Source of the DNA: Bradyrhizobium sp. AZCC 2262
GTDB taxonomy: Bacteria; Pseudomonadota; Alphaproteobacteria; Rhizobiales; Xanthobacteraceae
NCBI RefSeq assembly: GCF_036924535.1
Contig: NZ_JAZHRT010000001.1
Location: 62,001-126,000, forward strand
Direction: 5' to 3'
Length of the DNA: 64,000 nucleotides
The notes beneath the pieces were generated by a model that saw only the letters and a program-made list of their open reading frames with translations, searched no databases and was not told the origin of the DNA. Below, one piece after another: positions 18,201 through 26,805 of this stretch. A program made the position numbers and the translations under genes. The first letter of the stretch is position 1; every line of letters begins with the position of its first letter.

Positions 18201-19139
18201 TCAAGCCTTCTTTGCCGAGGCCCGCCTGGAGGCGATCACCACGCCGGCCAGCACCAGCGCATAGCCCACCAGATGGAATAACCGCAGCTGCTCGCCGAGC
18301 AGCAGGATCGCCATCGCCGAGCCGAACACCGGCACCAGATGAAAGAACGGCGCGGCGCGGTTCGGCCCGATCAGCGCCAGCCCGCGGTTGAAGAACAAAT
18401 AGGCCAGCGTCGAGGGAAAGATCACGGCATAGCCCAGCGTCGCCATCGAGATGAAGTCGAGCTTCAGCGTGACGCCGGTCGAATATTCCCAGATCGAGAA
18501 CGGCACCAGCATCAGCGCGCCGCAGCAGGTGGTGAATGAAATTAGCGACAGCGCGTGCGTCACCGGGCGGCGCGGGATCAGCGCCGAATATAATGCGAAC
18601 GACACCAGCGAGCTGGCAAACATCAGGTCGCCCCGGTTGAGGCTGATGCTGGCGAGTGCGCCAAAATCGCCGCGCAGGATGATGGTCAAGACGCCCGCGA
18701 GCGAGATGGTGATGCCGGCGAGCTGCGCGCCGGTGAGGCGGATGCCGAACAGCGCCAGCGACCACAGTGCGACAAACAGCGGACCCGCCGACTGGATCAA
18801 CAGCGCGTTCAGCGCCTCGGTATATTGCAGGGCCCAGTAGGAGATCGCATTGTTGTAGGCGAACCCGACGAACGAAAGAAACAGCATCATCGGCAGATGG
18901 GCCCGCAGCACCGGCCAGTCCTGCTTCAGATGCGGCCAGGCAAACGGCAGCAGGATCAGAAAGGTGCCGATCCAGCGGACGCAGGACAGCGTCAAGGGCG
19001 GCACATGGCCCGCGACATGCCGCGCCAGCACGATGTTGCCGGCCCAGAACAGCGAGGTCAGGCTGAGCAACAGATAAGGCTGGTTGTTCAGCCACCGGAC
19101 CGGATCGAGGGCAGGCGGCGCTGGTGCGGGCTGGGTCAT
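18201..19139 (-). CDS. DMT family transporter (EamA domains), copy 1
   Basis: This integral membrane protein of about 312 residues carries two EamA repeats of five helices each. Repeat 1 contains LTSLFWAGNIVLARHVAGHVPP and the NALLIQSAGPLFVALWS helix; repeat 2 ends with IGPNRAAPFFHLVPVFGSAMAILLLGE, a strongly conserved exporter motif. Family members export metabolites or amino acids; the substrate is unknown. The ATG at 19139 is chosen because the paralogue at 23195-24121 starts at the equivalent residue. The two paralogues are similar through most of their length. Confidence 0.87.
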   Translation of the reverse strand: MTQPAPAPPALDPVRWLNNQPYLLLSLTSLFWAGNIVLARHVAGHVPPLTLSCVRWIGTFLILLPFAWPHLKQDWPVLRAHLPMMLFLSFVGFAYNNAISYWALQYTEALNALLIQSAGPLFVALWSLALFGIRLTGAQLAGITISLAGVLTIILRGDFGALASISLNRGDLMFASSLVSFALYSALIPRRPVTHALSLISFTTCCGALMLVPFSIWEYSTGVTLKLDFISMATLGYAVIFPSTLAYLFFNRGLALIGPNRAAPFFHLVPVFGSAMAILLLGEQLRLFHLVGYALVLAGVVIASRRASAKKA

Positions 19140-19255
19140 GGTCGCTGGTCGAGATAGGCCGGATTTTCCGCCACACGACAAGTCCTGCGCATGCAATGCT
19201 ACAATGTCCTGTGCATTGTCTTTGCGCTTTTGCCTGACCTGCGAGGTGCCGATCG

Positions 19256-19657
19256 ATGGGCGTGGATTTGTTGAATGTCAGGGGTCTTGAGGAATTGGAC
19301 CATGACGGACCGGTGGTGATGGTGAACCTGATCCGGCTTCGCGAGCGTTCGCTCGACGGCGACGGATCGGGATGGGACGCCTATCTGCGCTATAGCGCGC
19401 TCACGGTGCCGATGATCAAGGCGCGCGGCGGCACGTTGCTATGGACCGGCGACGCCAAGGCGGTCGCGCTCGGCGAGCCCGACGGCAATCAATGGGATTA
19501 TCTGGCGCTGGTGTATTACCCCACCGTCGCCGCCTTCATCGACATGATGACGTCAGCGGATTACGAAAATCGCTGCGACCCGCACCGCATTAACGGCTGC
19601 GCCGAGCACGTCATCATCGCGACCAAGGAAGCCTACAGCAAGTTCGAGGTCCCGTAG
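19256..19657 (+). CDS. DUF1330 domain-containing protein
   Basis: A 133-residue protein of the DUF1330 (dimeric alpha+beta barrel) family. Characteristic stretches are HDGPVVMVNLIRLRE near residue 17, RYSALTVPMIKARGGTLLWTG near 45 and DYLALVYYPTVAAFIDMMTSADY near 80. Function in this family is unknown. The ATG at 19256 has GCGAGGT about ten bases upstream. The last codons GTC-CCG-TAG are part of a palindromic repeat that begins at 19654, so the repeat supplies the stop codon. Confidence 0.8.
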   Translation: MGVDLLNVRGLEELDHDGPVVMVNLIRLRERSLDGDGSGWDAYLRYSALTVPMIKARGGTLLWTGDAKAVALGEPDGNQWDYLALVYYPTVAAFIDMMTSADYENRCDPHRINGCAEHVIIATKEAYSKFEVP

Positions 19658-19733
19658 CCCGGCGCAGCGTAATCCGGGACAGTCCGGCCATCTGTGACGG
19701 TCCCCGGATTACGCTACGCTTCATCCGGGCTAC
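19654..19733. repeat. Interspersed palindromic repeat (GTAGCCCGG...CCGGGCTAC)
   Basis: GTAGCCCGGCGCAGCGTAAT followed by CCGGG at the left is mirrored by CCCGGATTACGCTACGCTTC and ATCCGGGCTAC at the right. The internal TCCGGCCATCTGTGACGG forms the loop region. The left end contains the TAG stop of the DUF1330 gene and the right end lies 10 bp before the stop of the convergent TetR gene, so it may act as a bidirectional terminator. Confidence 0.75.
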
Positions 19734-19742
19734 GGCGGCAGG

Positions 19743-20351
19743 CTAGCGCGACAGCGGATCAACCGCCGCGCGGCAGGCCGTTTGCACGAGCTGGCGGACC
19801 TCGCCGGTCGACCGCCCCCGGTTCAGCATCGCGAACATCGGGTAGCTCGTCAGCGCAAAGATCATGTCGACGGCGTCCTCGCGCGCGCGGCGCGATGCGG
19901 TCTTCGCGGCGAGGTGCCCGACCAGCATCCTGGCCAGCTTGCGCCGCCGCTCGTTGCGTTCGAGCAGCGCCTCTGCAAATTCGGGATCGGTCGCCATCGC
20001 TTCGTGGAGGCGGCCAATGGCGGCGTCCCTGGCCCAGAAGCCGCAGAAGATTTCGATCACGCGATCCAGCGCCAGCAGCGGGTCCGGCATCGCCATGGCG
20101 TCGGCGATTTCATGAAGCCCGCCCTGGCGGGCGATGTTGTCGAACACCGCCTCGAGCAGGCCGCGCCGCGATCCGAACTGATTGTAGACGGTAAGCCGCG
20201 TCACGCCGGCCGCCTTCGCCACGGTGTCCAGCGAAAACCGTGCGATGCTCGCATCCTCGCGCAGCAAATTTGCCGCGGCCTCGATGACGCGATCGCGCTT
20301 CTCCGCCGCGGCTTCTGACCGCACGGAACTCACATAGGCGCGTTTTTTCAT
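19743..20351 (-). CDS. TetR/AcrR family transcriptional regulator
   Basis: This 202-residue repressor-type regulator has an N-terminal helix-turn-helix: REKRDRVIEAAANLL then FSLDTVAKAAGVTRLTVYNQFGSRRGLLEAVF (residues 17-65). The C-terminal part (ligand and dimer domain) is family-unspecific. It is divergent from the membrane protein gene at 20428, and a TATACA-TAT-TGTATA palindrome lies in the 76-bp gap. Most such pairs are autoregulated and repress the neighbour; the inducer is unknown. Confidence 0.88.
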   Translation of the reverse strand: MKKRAYVSSVRSEAAAEKRDRVIEAAANLLREDASIARFSLDTVAKAAGVTRLTVYNQFGSRRGLLEAVFDNIARQGGLHEIADAMAMPDPLLALDRVIEIFCGFWARDAAIGRLHEAMATDPEFAEALLERNERRRKLARMLVGHLAAKTASRRAREDAVDMIFALTSYPMFAMLNRGRSTGEVRQLVQTACRAAVDPLSR

Positions 20352-20379
20352 TCACTCGCCATCCTTTTGACGAATTGAT

Positions 20380-20394
20380 TATACATATTGTATA
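20380..20394. promoter_or_regulatory. TetR-type operator overlapping the promoter of the 20428 gene
   Basis: TATACA (20380-20385) and TGTATA (20389-20394) form an inverted repeat around TAT. On the plus strand TTGACG (20367-20372) lies 16 bases before TGTATA, so the palindrome would cover the -10 region of a promoter for the membrane protein gene. The site is centred in the gap to the divergent TetR gene, which makes that protein its likely ligand. Confidence 0.55.
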
Positions 20395-20427
20395 TCTAAT
20401 TTCAACATCCGATCCGGAGCGAGCCCC

Positions 20428-20832
20428 ATGCAGATTCCCCTCATCATAACCCTGTCCCTTCACGTGTTGTCATCGGTGTTCTGGGCAGGGTCGAGCTTTA
20501 CGCTGGCGCGAACCGGTGGCGCCGGCGGCGAGCAGTTGCTTGGTCCGCAAATGGGCGCCGCTGTCGTCACGATACTGACCGGCGCCTATCTCGGGCACTC
20601 CGTTCATGCCGGCATATTCGGTACGGCCGAGCAAATCCTGGCTGTGGGTGCACTCGCCGCGCTGGTTGCCGCTGCCGTTCAGGGCGCGATAGGCGGCCGC
20701 GCGATCCGGAGCTTGCGCAACGGCAAGGCCGATGAGGCGGATGCGCGCTCGCGCATCGCCGCCGCCCAGCGCGCCGCAGCCTTATTGCTGGCGGTGACGG
20801 CGGTGTGCATGGGTGCGGCGCGTTATGCGTGA
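20428..20832 (+). CDS. Hypothetical integral membrane protein
   Basis: A 134-residue hydrophobic protein with four probable membrane helices: residues 3-22 (IITLSLHVLSSVFWAGSSF), 42-58, 68-90 (QILAVGALAALVAAAVQGAI) and 112-131. The first helix carries His12, and the HVLSSVFWAGSSF pattern recalls the CopD/DUF2269-like membrane families, but I would not assign a function. CCGGAGCGAG precedes the ATG. It is divergent from the TetR gene and probably its regulatory target. Confidence 0.7.
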   Translation: MQIPLIITLSLHVLSSVFWAGSSFTLARTGGAGGEQLLGPQMGAAVVTILTGAYLGHSVHAGIFGTAEQILAVGALAALVAAAVQGAIGGRAIRSLRNGKADEADARSRIAAAQRAAALLLAVTAVCMGAARYA

Positions 20833-20904
20833 GCGTGACTTGGCTCCCATCCGCGGGGCATGGCGTGCCATGACCCGGTTCAGAGGTGAACGCCCTTTTC
20901 GACT

Positions 20905-22122
20905 CTAGAACTTCCGCACCAGATCCGGCGTGATCTCGCTGATCGAGCGAATACCCAGCAGTGCAAGATCGCGATCGATCTCGGCTTTCAGAAGCGAGAT
21001 CGCGCGCTGCACGCCGGCTTCGCCGCCGGCGATCGCGGCATAGAGGAAGGGACGGCCGACCCAGACGAAATGCGCGCCGAGCGCGAGCGCCTTGATCACG
21101 TCGGTGCCGCGGCGGATGCCGCCGTCGATCATGATTGTCATGCCCTTGGCTTCCGCTGCGATCTCCGGCAGCGTGCGCAGGCCCGACATCGTGTAGTCGA
21201 GCTGGCGGCCGCCATGGTTGGACAGCATCACGCCGTCGACGCCGCTCTCGCGCGCGATGCGCGCATCCGCCGGCGAAACCAGTCCCTTGACGACGAGCTT
21301 GCCCTTCCACTTCTTGCGGATCAGTTCGACATGCTTCCAGGCGAGCTGGTCGCGGGCGCCGATATTGCGCATCAGGTTCTTCGCCATCACCGGCGGGCCG
21401 CGCTTGGCGTCCATGTTCTCGAAATGCGGCATGCCGAAATTCATCACGGTGCGCGCCCAGGTGCCGAACAGCCAGTGCGGATGGGTGACCGTATCCCAGG
21501 CGACGCGCGGCGTGATCGCGAGCGGCACCCGAAAACCGTTGCGGATGTTGTTCTCGCGGTTCGGCGGCACTGGCACGTCGGCGGTGACGACGAAGGTGTC
21601 ATAGCCGGCCGCCGCCACGCGATCGACCAGCGGCTCGATCCGCTCCGGCAGGCCGGCGAGATAGGCCTGATACCACGCCGCCTGATTGGCGGCGCGCACG
21701 TCCTCCAGCGTGATCAGCGACGACGCGCTGAGAATCATCGGCACGTTCTCAGACTTGGCCGCCTGCGTAAGCACGATATCGCCGCGATAGGCGCACAGCG
21801 CCGAAGAGCCCATCGGCGGAATGCCGAAGGGCGAGGCATAGGTCTTGCCGAACAGATCAGTGGTCTGGTCGCGGCCGGAGACGTCATTGAGCACGCGCGG
21901 CACAAAACCGTATTCGTCGAAGGCCTTGCGGTTGTCGCGCAGCGCGGCGTCGGTCTCGGCGCCGCCGGAGATGTAGCCGTAGAGGAATTTTGGAATCCTG
22001 CGCCGCGCCGTCAGCTCGAAATCGTCGAGCGAAAGATATTTTTGCAAAGCGCGCGGTACCGCGCTCTCGGTGCGGGTCACGGTGGTGGGCGGCGCGGTCA
22101 GGTTAGCGGATTTGTCGAGCAC
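20905..22122 (-). CDS. FMN-dependent alpha-hydroxy-acid oxidase/dehydrogenase (LldD-like)
   Basis: This 405-residue TIM-barrel flavoprotein oxidises a 2-hydroxy acid to the 2-keto acid. Family marks include YGYISGGAETDAALRDNRKAFDEYGF near residue 48, FGIPPMGSSALCAYRGD near 100, the active-site LSNHGGRQLD (His about residue 296) and the phosphate-binding IMIDGGIRRGTDVIKALALGA. The start is a GTG at 22122; an ATG at 22136 is out of frame. The length and start resemble L-lactate dehydrogenase (LldD) and mandelate dehydrogenase relatives, so lactate is plausible but not shown. It lies 38 bp downstream of the MCE gene on the same strand. Confidence 0.87.
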   Translation of the reverse strand: MLDKSANLTAPPTTVTRTESAVPRALQKYLSLDDFELTARRRIPKFLYGYISGGAETDAALRDNRKAFDEYGFVPRVLNDVSGRDQTTDLFGKTYASPFGIPPMGSSALCAYRGDIVLTQAAKSENVPMILSASSLITLEDVRAANQAAWYQAYLAGLPERIEPLVDRVAAAGYDTFVVTADVPVPPNRENNIRNGFRVPLAITPRVAWDTVTHPHWLFGTWARTVMNFGMPHFENMDAKRGPPVMAKNLMRNIGARDQLAWKHVELIRKKWKGKLVVKGLVSPADARIARESGVDGVMLSNHGGRQLDYTMSGLRTLPEIAAEAKGMTIMIDGGIRRGTDVIKALALGAHFVWVGRPFLYAAIAGGEAGVQRAISLLKAEIDRDLALLGIRSISEITPDLVRKF

Positions 22123-22160
22123 GTCGGGCGTTCCATTTTTATTGTTGTGCGGGAAGGAGG

Positions 22161-22976
22161 TTAGCGCCGGGGTGGCGGTCCGCCAAATTTCTGACCGGCC
22201 TTGTTGACGGACGCGCTGACGTCGCCGAGCATTTTTCGCGTTTCGGCGATCAACTGCCCGGATTTGTTGTCGAAACTTTCGATCAGCTCGCGCATCGAGA
22301 TCACGGTCGGCAGCAATTCGCCGCCATATTTGTCGCTGGCGAGGCTGCCGAGAAAATCCTTGGTCCTGGTCAGCGCGTCGTCGACCGAATTGACGCCGTT
22401 TTCGGCGGTTGCGATGATGCTGGTGATCTTCTCGCCGTCCCCGGACAGCGAAGCCGTGAACGTTTCGAAATTCCGCAGCGTATCCTTGATCGCCACCTCA
22501 TTGTCGGCGATCACCCGGTCGACGTTGCGCAGCGCCACGCGGATTTTTTCCTGGGTGTTGAGCGTTCCTTCCTTGTCGGCCGTCAACTCCGGAATGCCGT
22601 CCGGGCCCTTTGGCGGCGGCGGCGCTTCGTCCGATCCGCCGGTGAAGGAGATCGCCGCGATGCCCGTCAATCCCTGAAATTCGAGGCCGACTTGCGTGTC
22701 GCTTTTCACCGGCGTGTTGCCGTCGATCATCGCCAGCGCCACGACGCGGCGCGGATGGTCGAGCTTGAGCGACACCACTTCGCCGACCCGGATGCCGGCG
22801 AAATTCACGCTGCCGCCCTTGCGCAGGCCCGAGGCCGAACCTTCGAAGATCACCCGGAACGCCGTCTTCTGTTTGGCGCCGGCGAGCTTCTGATAGCCGA
22901 GCCACGCCCCGAGCGACCCGCCGATCAGGGCCAGGGTCAGGGTGCCGATCATCAGATTGCTGGCACGTGCTCTCAT
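22161..22976 (-). CDS. MlaD/MCE domain-containing protein
   Basis: This protein of about 271 residues has an N-terminal membrane anchor (NLMIGTLTLALIGGSLGAWLGY) followed by one MCE domain: FRVIFEGSASGLRKGGSVNFAGIRVGEVVSL at about residues 40-70 and TQVGLEFQGLTGIAAISF. The C-terminal half is a long alpha-helical region ending in a Pro-rich tail. MCE proteins form hexameric periplasmic rings that carry phospholipids between membranes. Usually the permease and ATPase (MlaE, MlaF) are adjacent; none is present here, so it is an orphan or uses components encoded elsewhere. The ATG at 22976 is preferred because membrane-anchored MCE proteins normally start a few residues before the helix. Confidence 0.85.
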   Translation of the reverse strand: MRARASNLMIGTLTLALIGGSLGAWLGYQKLAGAKQKTAFRVIFEGSASGLRKGGSVNFAGIRVGEVVSLKLDHPRRVVALAMIDGNTPVKSDTQVGLEFQGLTGIAAISFTGGSDEAPPPPKGPDGIPELTADKEGTLNTQEKIRVALRNVDRVIADNEVAIKDTLRNFETFTASLSGDGEKITSIIATAENGVNSVDDALTRTKDFLGSLASDKYGGELLPTVISMRELIESFDNKSGQLIAETRKMLGDVSASVNKAGQKFGGPPPRR

Positions 22977-23047
22977 CGATTGCCCTAAGCGATGCAGGCC
23001 CAACAGATAGCGGATTTGCCAGGCCAAGTCACCGCGGCCCGCTTAAA

Positions 23048-23178
23048 CCTCGCCCCGTTTGCGGGGAGAGGTCGGATCGCATCGTCAGATGCGATCCGGG
23101 TGAGGGGGTACCGGTATCGAGGCATTCGGATCTGCGGAGAGAGCCCCTCACCCCAACCCTCTCCCCGCGAAGAGAGGG
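23048..23178. repeat. Composite palindromic repeat (CTCGCCCCG...CCCTCTCCCCGC)
   Basis: CCTCGCCCCGTTTGCGGGGA with GAGGTCGG, an inner hairpin GGATCGCATC-GTCA-GATGCGATCC (23073-23096), and a right half with GCCCCTCACCCCAACCCTCT and CCCCGCGAAGAGAGGG. The right arm complements GGTGAGGGG and the GGGGAGAGG unit at the left. It ends shortly before the stop of the convergently read EamA gene (23195). This CTCACCC/CTCTCCCC type of repeat is frequent in rhizobial genomes (recalled). Confidence 0.7.
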
Positions 23179-23194
23179 AATGATAGTCCTGTCG

Positions 23195-24121
23195 CTAGCT
23201 CGTTTGTTTCCGTGATGCCACGAACACCCCCGTCAGCACCAGCGCGAAGCCGATGAGGTGGAACGCCTGCGGATTCTCGCCGAGGAAGACGATCGACATC
23301 ACGGTTCCGAACACCGGCACGACGTGGAAGAACGGGGCTGCGCGGTTGGCGCCGATCAGTTGCACGCCGCGATTGAAGCAGAGATAGGCGATCGTCGAGG
23401 GGAATAGCGCGACGTAGGCGAGCGTCAGCAGGTTCGCTGTGTCGATCTGCATCGGTGGCCGCGCGAACAGTTCCCAGATGAACAGCGGGATCAGGCAGGC
23501 CGCGCCGGCGCCGAAGGTAAAGGCGACAAACGAAAGGCCGTGGATGGCGGGGCGTTTCAGCGACAGCACCGAATAGAGCCCGAAGATGGCCAGCGCCACG
23601 ATGAAGATCAGATCGCCGATGTTGAAGTCGATGCCGGACAGCTTGGTGAGATCGCCATGCATCAGGATGATCAGCACGCCAGCGAGTGATAGCAGAACGC
23701 CCGCGGCCTGCGCCAGCGTCAGGCGCACCCCGAGCAATACCAGCGACCACACCGCGACCACCAGCGGGCCAGCCGACTGCAACAGCAGCGTGTTCAGCGC
23801 CTGGGTGTGCTCGAGCGCCCAGTATTGCAGCGTGTTGAACGCGCCGATGCCGGTAATGGAGAGCAGGATCATGATGCCGAGGCGGCTGCGGATCGCGGCC
23901 CAGTCGCGGACCAGATGCTTCCAGGCAAATGGCAGGATGATCAGGAACGCGAACGCCCAGCGCAGGAACGAAAGCGTCACCGGCGGGATATGGCCGGCGG
24001 CCAGCCTTCCCACGATGGCGTTGCCGGCCCAGCACAGCGCGGTGATGCTGAGCAGCAGATAAGGCTGGTCGGCAAGCCAGTTCCCGGATCGGGGGGATGA
24101 AGTCTGTTCGGTCGCCGTCAT
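23195..24121 (-). CDS. DMT family transporter (EamA domains), copy 2
   Basis: This 308-residue membrane protein with two EamA repeats is a paralogue of the gene at 18201-19139. The start NWLADQPYLLLSITALCWAG parallels copy 1's WLNNQPYLLLSLTSLFWAG, and the C-terminal IGANRAAPFFHVVPVFGTV is nearly identical. Ten predicted helices fit a metabolite exporter; the substrate is unknown. It is a single gene with no same-strand partner. The pair probably arose by duplication, with about 4 kb of other genes now between the copies. Confidence 0.87.
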   Translation of the reverse strand: MTATEQTSSPRSGNWLADQPYLLLSITALCWAGNAIVGRLAAGHIPPVTLSFLRWAFAFLIILPFAWKHLVRDWAAIRSRLGIMILLSITGIGAFNTLQYWALEHTQALNTLLLQSAGPLVVAVWSLVLLGVRLTLAQAAGVLLSLAGVLIILMHGDLTKLSGIDFNIGDLIFIVALAIFGLYSVLSLKRPAIHGLSFVAFTFGAGAACLIPLFIWELFARPPMQIDTANLLTLAYVALFPSTIAYLCFNRGVQLIGANRAAPFFHVVPVFGTVMSIVFLGENPQAFHLIGFALVLTGVFVASRKQTS

Positions 24122-24503
24122 TTCAAGGTAAGGCCCGGTTCATGGCGCCGTGCCCTGCCCGGCGATCGACGCCGGGCCGGAAATGTAGCCCGGCCCCTGC
24201 CACAGACACGGATTTGCGGCGCTCATCAATGGTGCAGGACGCATCGCGACCATGCAGCCGCCTTCTCTGTTACTTGTATGTTGTTTGGGGTTGCCAGCGG
24301 GCAGGCGAATATGCAATCAAAGGACGATTGGTTCACGCGACCCAACCTTGGTTTGTTTTTCGGGCGCGTGCGGTGGGTTATTCCGGGTTAATTTCAGTAC
24401 GGGACGTTCGTTCGATCGCTGGGACCACGGTTTTGCAGGCGGCGGCTGTGCAGCAGCTTCGTCTGTCCGTGAGGCGAATTTCTAGAGATGATGGGTCATT
24501 CCT
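24122..24503. other. Intergenic region without recognised gene
   Basis: About 380 bases between the EamA gene (start 24121, minus strand) and the small plus-strand gene at 24504. Short open frames on the plus strand (for example 24252-24485) have no plausible ribosome-binding site, composition or family. The region presumably holds the two divergent promoters; no repeat or hairpin stands out. Confidence 0.5.
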
Positions 24504-24680
24504 TTGAACAAGCCGATGTCGGCCGAAGAAGCCGAAGCCGAAACACGTCACCAATTTGCCGTTCGCGCCAATTCGATACTGGCGTTCATCGAATGCGATG
24601 ACGAGCAGCGCCCGAAACTGCGCAAGGCCATTATCGAGGCGATGCTATGGGCGCAGACGCAGCCCAAACTCACCGGGTAG
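24504..24680 (+). CDS. Small conserved-looking hypothetical protein
   Basis: A 58-codon frame with a TTG start (24504) and an internal ATG at 24516, reading MNKPMSAEEAEAETRHQFAV and on, ending WAQTQPKLTG. It is acidic in the N-terminal half with an amphipathic C-terminal helix. Codon use is like the neighbouring genes (GC at third positions), and a stop lies just upstream of the TTG, so the start is one of these two. No family is recognised. It ends 32 bp before the stop of the convergent YbaK-like gene. Confidence 0.5.
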   Translation: MNKPMSAEEAEAETRHQFAVRANSILAFIECDDEQRPKLRKAIIEAMLWAQTQPKLTG

Positions 24681-24711
24681 GGCGGCCTGCCAAAGCCGAA
24701 GCCAAGCTCGC

Positions 24712-25185
24712 TCACGCCACGAGCGCGTGCGCGATCGCGCCCAAAGCCTTCACAGCATCCTGGGGAGCGAGTTCGACTTGCAAGCCGCGCTGGCCGCCAT
24801 TGAGGAACACGCTGGTATGGCCGAGCGCCGCCTCCTCGATCGCGACCGGCACGCGCTTCTTCTGCCCGAACGGCGAGATGCCGCCGACATGGTAGCCGGT
24901 CAGCCGTTCGGCATCCGCCGGCCGCATCATCTTCGCCGCCTTGGCGGCGAAGGCGCTGGCGAGTTTTTTCATGCTGACTTCGCAGTCCGACGGCACCACG
25001 GCGCAGACCGGCTTGCCGTCGACATCGGCCATCAGCGTCTTGAGCACGCGCGCTGGCGCGATGCCGAGCGCTTCCGCCGCCTGCAGCCCGATGCTCGCCG
25101 CATCCGGGTCGTAGTCGTAGGCATGCAGGGTGAATTTCACACCAAGCCTTTCCAGCGCTTGCGTTGCACGGGTGGTTTTGGACAT
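24712..25185 (-). CDS. ybaK: Cys-tRNA(Pro)/Cys-tRNA(Cys) deacylase YbaK
   Basis: This 157-residue YbaK/EbsC-type editing enzyme hydrolyses Cys wrongly loaded on tRNA-Pro. The start SKTTRATQALERLGVKFTLH, the VLKTLMADVDGKPVCAVVPSD core, KLASAFAAKAAKMM and YHVGGISPFGQKKRVPV all match the family; the GGISPFGQK loop and the conserved lysine near residue 46 are substrate-binding features. The ATG at 25185 is chosen over an upstream frame (25236) because homologues begin MSK-T-R-A-T. It stands alone on the minus strand. Confidence 0.9.
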   Translation of the reverse strand: MSKTTRATQALERLGVKFTLHAYDYDPDAASIGLQAAEALGIAPARVLKTLMADVDGKPVCAVVPSDCEVSMKKLASAFAAKAAKMMRPADAERLTGYHVGGISPFGQKKRVPVAIEEAALGHTSVFLNGGQRGLQVELAPQDAVKALGAIAHALVA

Positions 25186-25477
25186 AGCCTTTCCGTCATT
25201 GCCGGATGTTAATCCGCCCCTGGCCCGGGCGGTCAAGATTTTCGGGGGATATCAATGGGTTGGAGCCCTTCTAAGACCCCCTTAAAGATGCCTTCTTGCT
25301 TGCCTAGAGCAGCCGCTTCCTTTATCCGGTGGGGCTGGCTCGCATGCGAACGGCCCCGGCCGTGATTTTGGCTGGGCAGGCTACCGCATCATGCCCGAGC
25401 GTGATCCGGATATATGGAGACCGGTTTTCCGGAAAGGTCATGCTGAGACCATCAAATTTGCAGGGAACGCTTTAGAA

Positions 25478-26770
25478 ATGGCCAATGTTGTCGTCGTCGG
25501 CGCCCAATGGGGCGACGAGGGGAAGGGCAAGATCGTCGACTGGTTGTCGGAGCAGGCCGATATCGTCGTGCGCTTCCAGGGCGGCCACAATGCCGGCCAT
25601 ACGCTTGTCATCAACGGCGAAACCTACAAGCTGGCGCTGCTGCCCTCCGGCGTGCTGCGGCCTTCGAAGCTGGCCGTGATCGGCAACGGCGTCGTCTTCG
25701 ATCCCCAGGCCTTCCTCGACGAAGTCGCAAAACTGAAGGGCCAGGGCGTCGCCATCAGCCCGGAAAACCTGCGCATCGCCGAGAACGTCACGCTGATTCT
25801 GCCGCTGCACCGCGAGCTCGATGCGTTGCGCGAATCCTCCAACACGGCAACGGCAATCGGCACCACCCGCCGCGGCATCGGCCCGGCCTATGAAGACAAG
25901 GTCGGCCGCCGCGCCATCCGCCTGATGGACTTGGCCGACCTCGACACGCTGCCGCACAAGATCGACCGTCTGCTGGCGCATCACAACGCGCTGCGCCGCG
26001 GGCTCAATCTGGAGGAGATCGACGGCGGCGGCATTTTGAAAGAACTCACCGCGCTGGCGCCAAAACTGTTGCCCTACGCCGAGACGGTGTGGCGGCTGCT
26101 CGACCTCAAGCGCCGCGAGGGCAAACGCATTTTGTTCGAGGGCGCACAGGGCGCGCTGCTCGACGTCGACCACGGCACCTATCCCTATGTCACGTCGTCC
26201 AACACGGTGGCGGCGCAGGCGGCGACCGGCACCGGCATGGGCCCGGGCGCGGTCGGCTATGTGCTCGGCATCTGCAAGGCCTATACGACCCGCGTCGGCC
26301 AGGGTCCGTTCCCGACCGAACTCAACAACGAGATCGGCGAGGAGATCGGCCGCCGCGGCAAGGAGTTCGGCGTCAACACCGGCCGCAAGCGCCGCTGCGG
26401 CTGGTTCGATGCCGCACTGGTGCGCCAGACCGTCCGCACCTGCGGCATCACCGGGCTCGCATTGACGAAACTCGACATTCTCGACGGCTTCGACACCATC
26501 GAGGTCTGCACCGGCTACATGCTGGACGGCAAGGAAATCGACCATCTGCCGGCGGGCGAGGGTGCCCAGGCCCGGGTGGTGCCTATTTATGAGACGATCG
26601 AAGGCTGGAAGGAGCCAACGGCCAACGCCCGTTCCTGGGCGGATCTGCCAGCCCAGGCCATCAAATATGTCCGCCGGGTCGAGGAACTGGTGGGTTGCCC
26701 GATTGCGTTGCTTTCCACCAGCCCCGAACGCGAGGATACTATTCTGGTACAGAACCCGTTCGAGGCTTAA
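25478..26770 (+). CDS. purA: Adenylosuccinate synthetase
   Basis: This 430-residue GTP-dependent enzyme makes adenylosuccinate from IMP and aspartate, the first step of AMP synthesis. The GTP P-loop-like [20 protein letters not shown] is at residues 4-23, GGHNAGHTL (IMP and catalytic histidine) at 36-44, [13 protein letters not shown] near 130, [20 protein letters not shown] near 220 and [12 protein letters not shown] near 300. Full length for the family. The ATG at 25478 gives the usual MANVVVVG start; the frame is open 29 codons further upstream. The membrane protein gene follows 35 bp later on the same strand and may be co-transcribed. Confidence 0.96.
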   Translation: MANVVVVGAQWGDEGKGKIVDWLSEQADIVVRFQGGHNAGHTLVINGETYKLALLPSGVLRPSKLAVIGNGVVFDPQAFLDEVAKLKGQGVAISPENLRIAENVTLILPLHRELDALRESSNTATAIGTTRRGIGPAYEDKVGRRAIRLMDLADLDTLPHKIDRLLAHHNALRRGLNLEEIDGGGILKELTALAPKLLPYAETVWRLLDLKRREGKRILFEGAQGALLDVDHGTYPYVTSSNTVAAQAATGTGMGPGAVGYVLGICKAYTTRVGQGPFPTELNNEIGEEIGRRGKEFGVNTGRKRRCGWFDAALVRQTVRTCGITGLALTKLDILDGFDTIEVCTGYMLDGKEIDHLPAGEGAQARVVPIYETIEGWKEPTANARSWADLPAQAIKYVRRVEELVGCPIALLSTSPEREDTILVQNPFEA

Positions 26771-26805
26771 CGAGATGTTGCCGCTCGGACCAGTATTGAA
26801 GAGAA

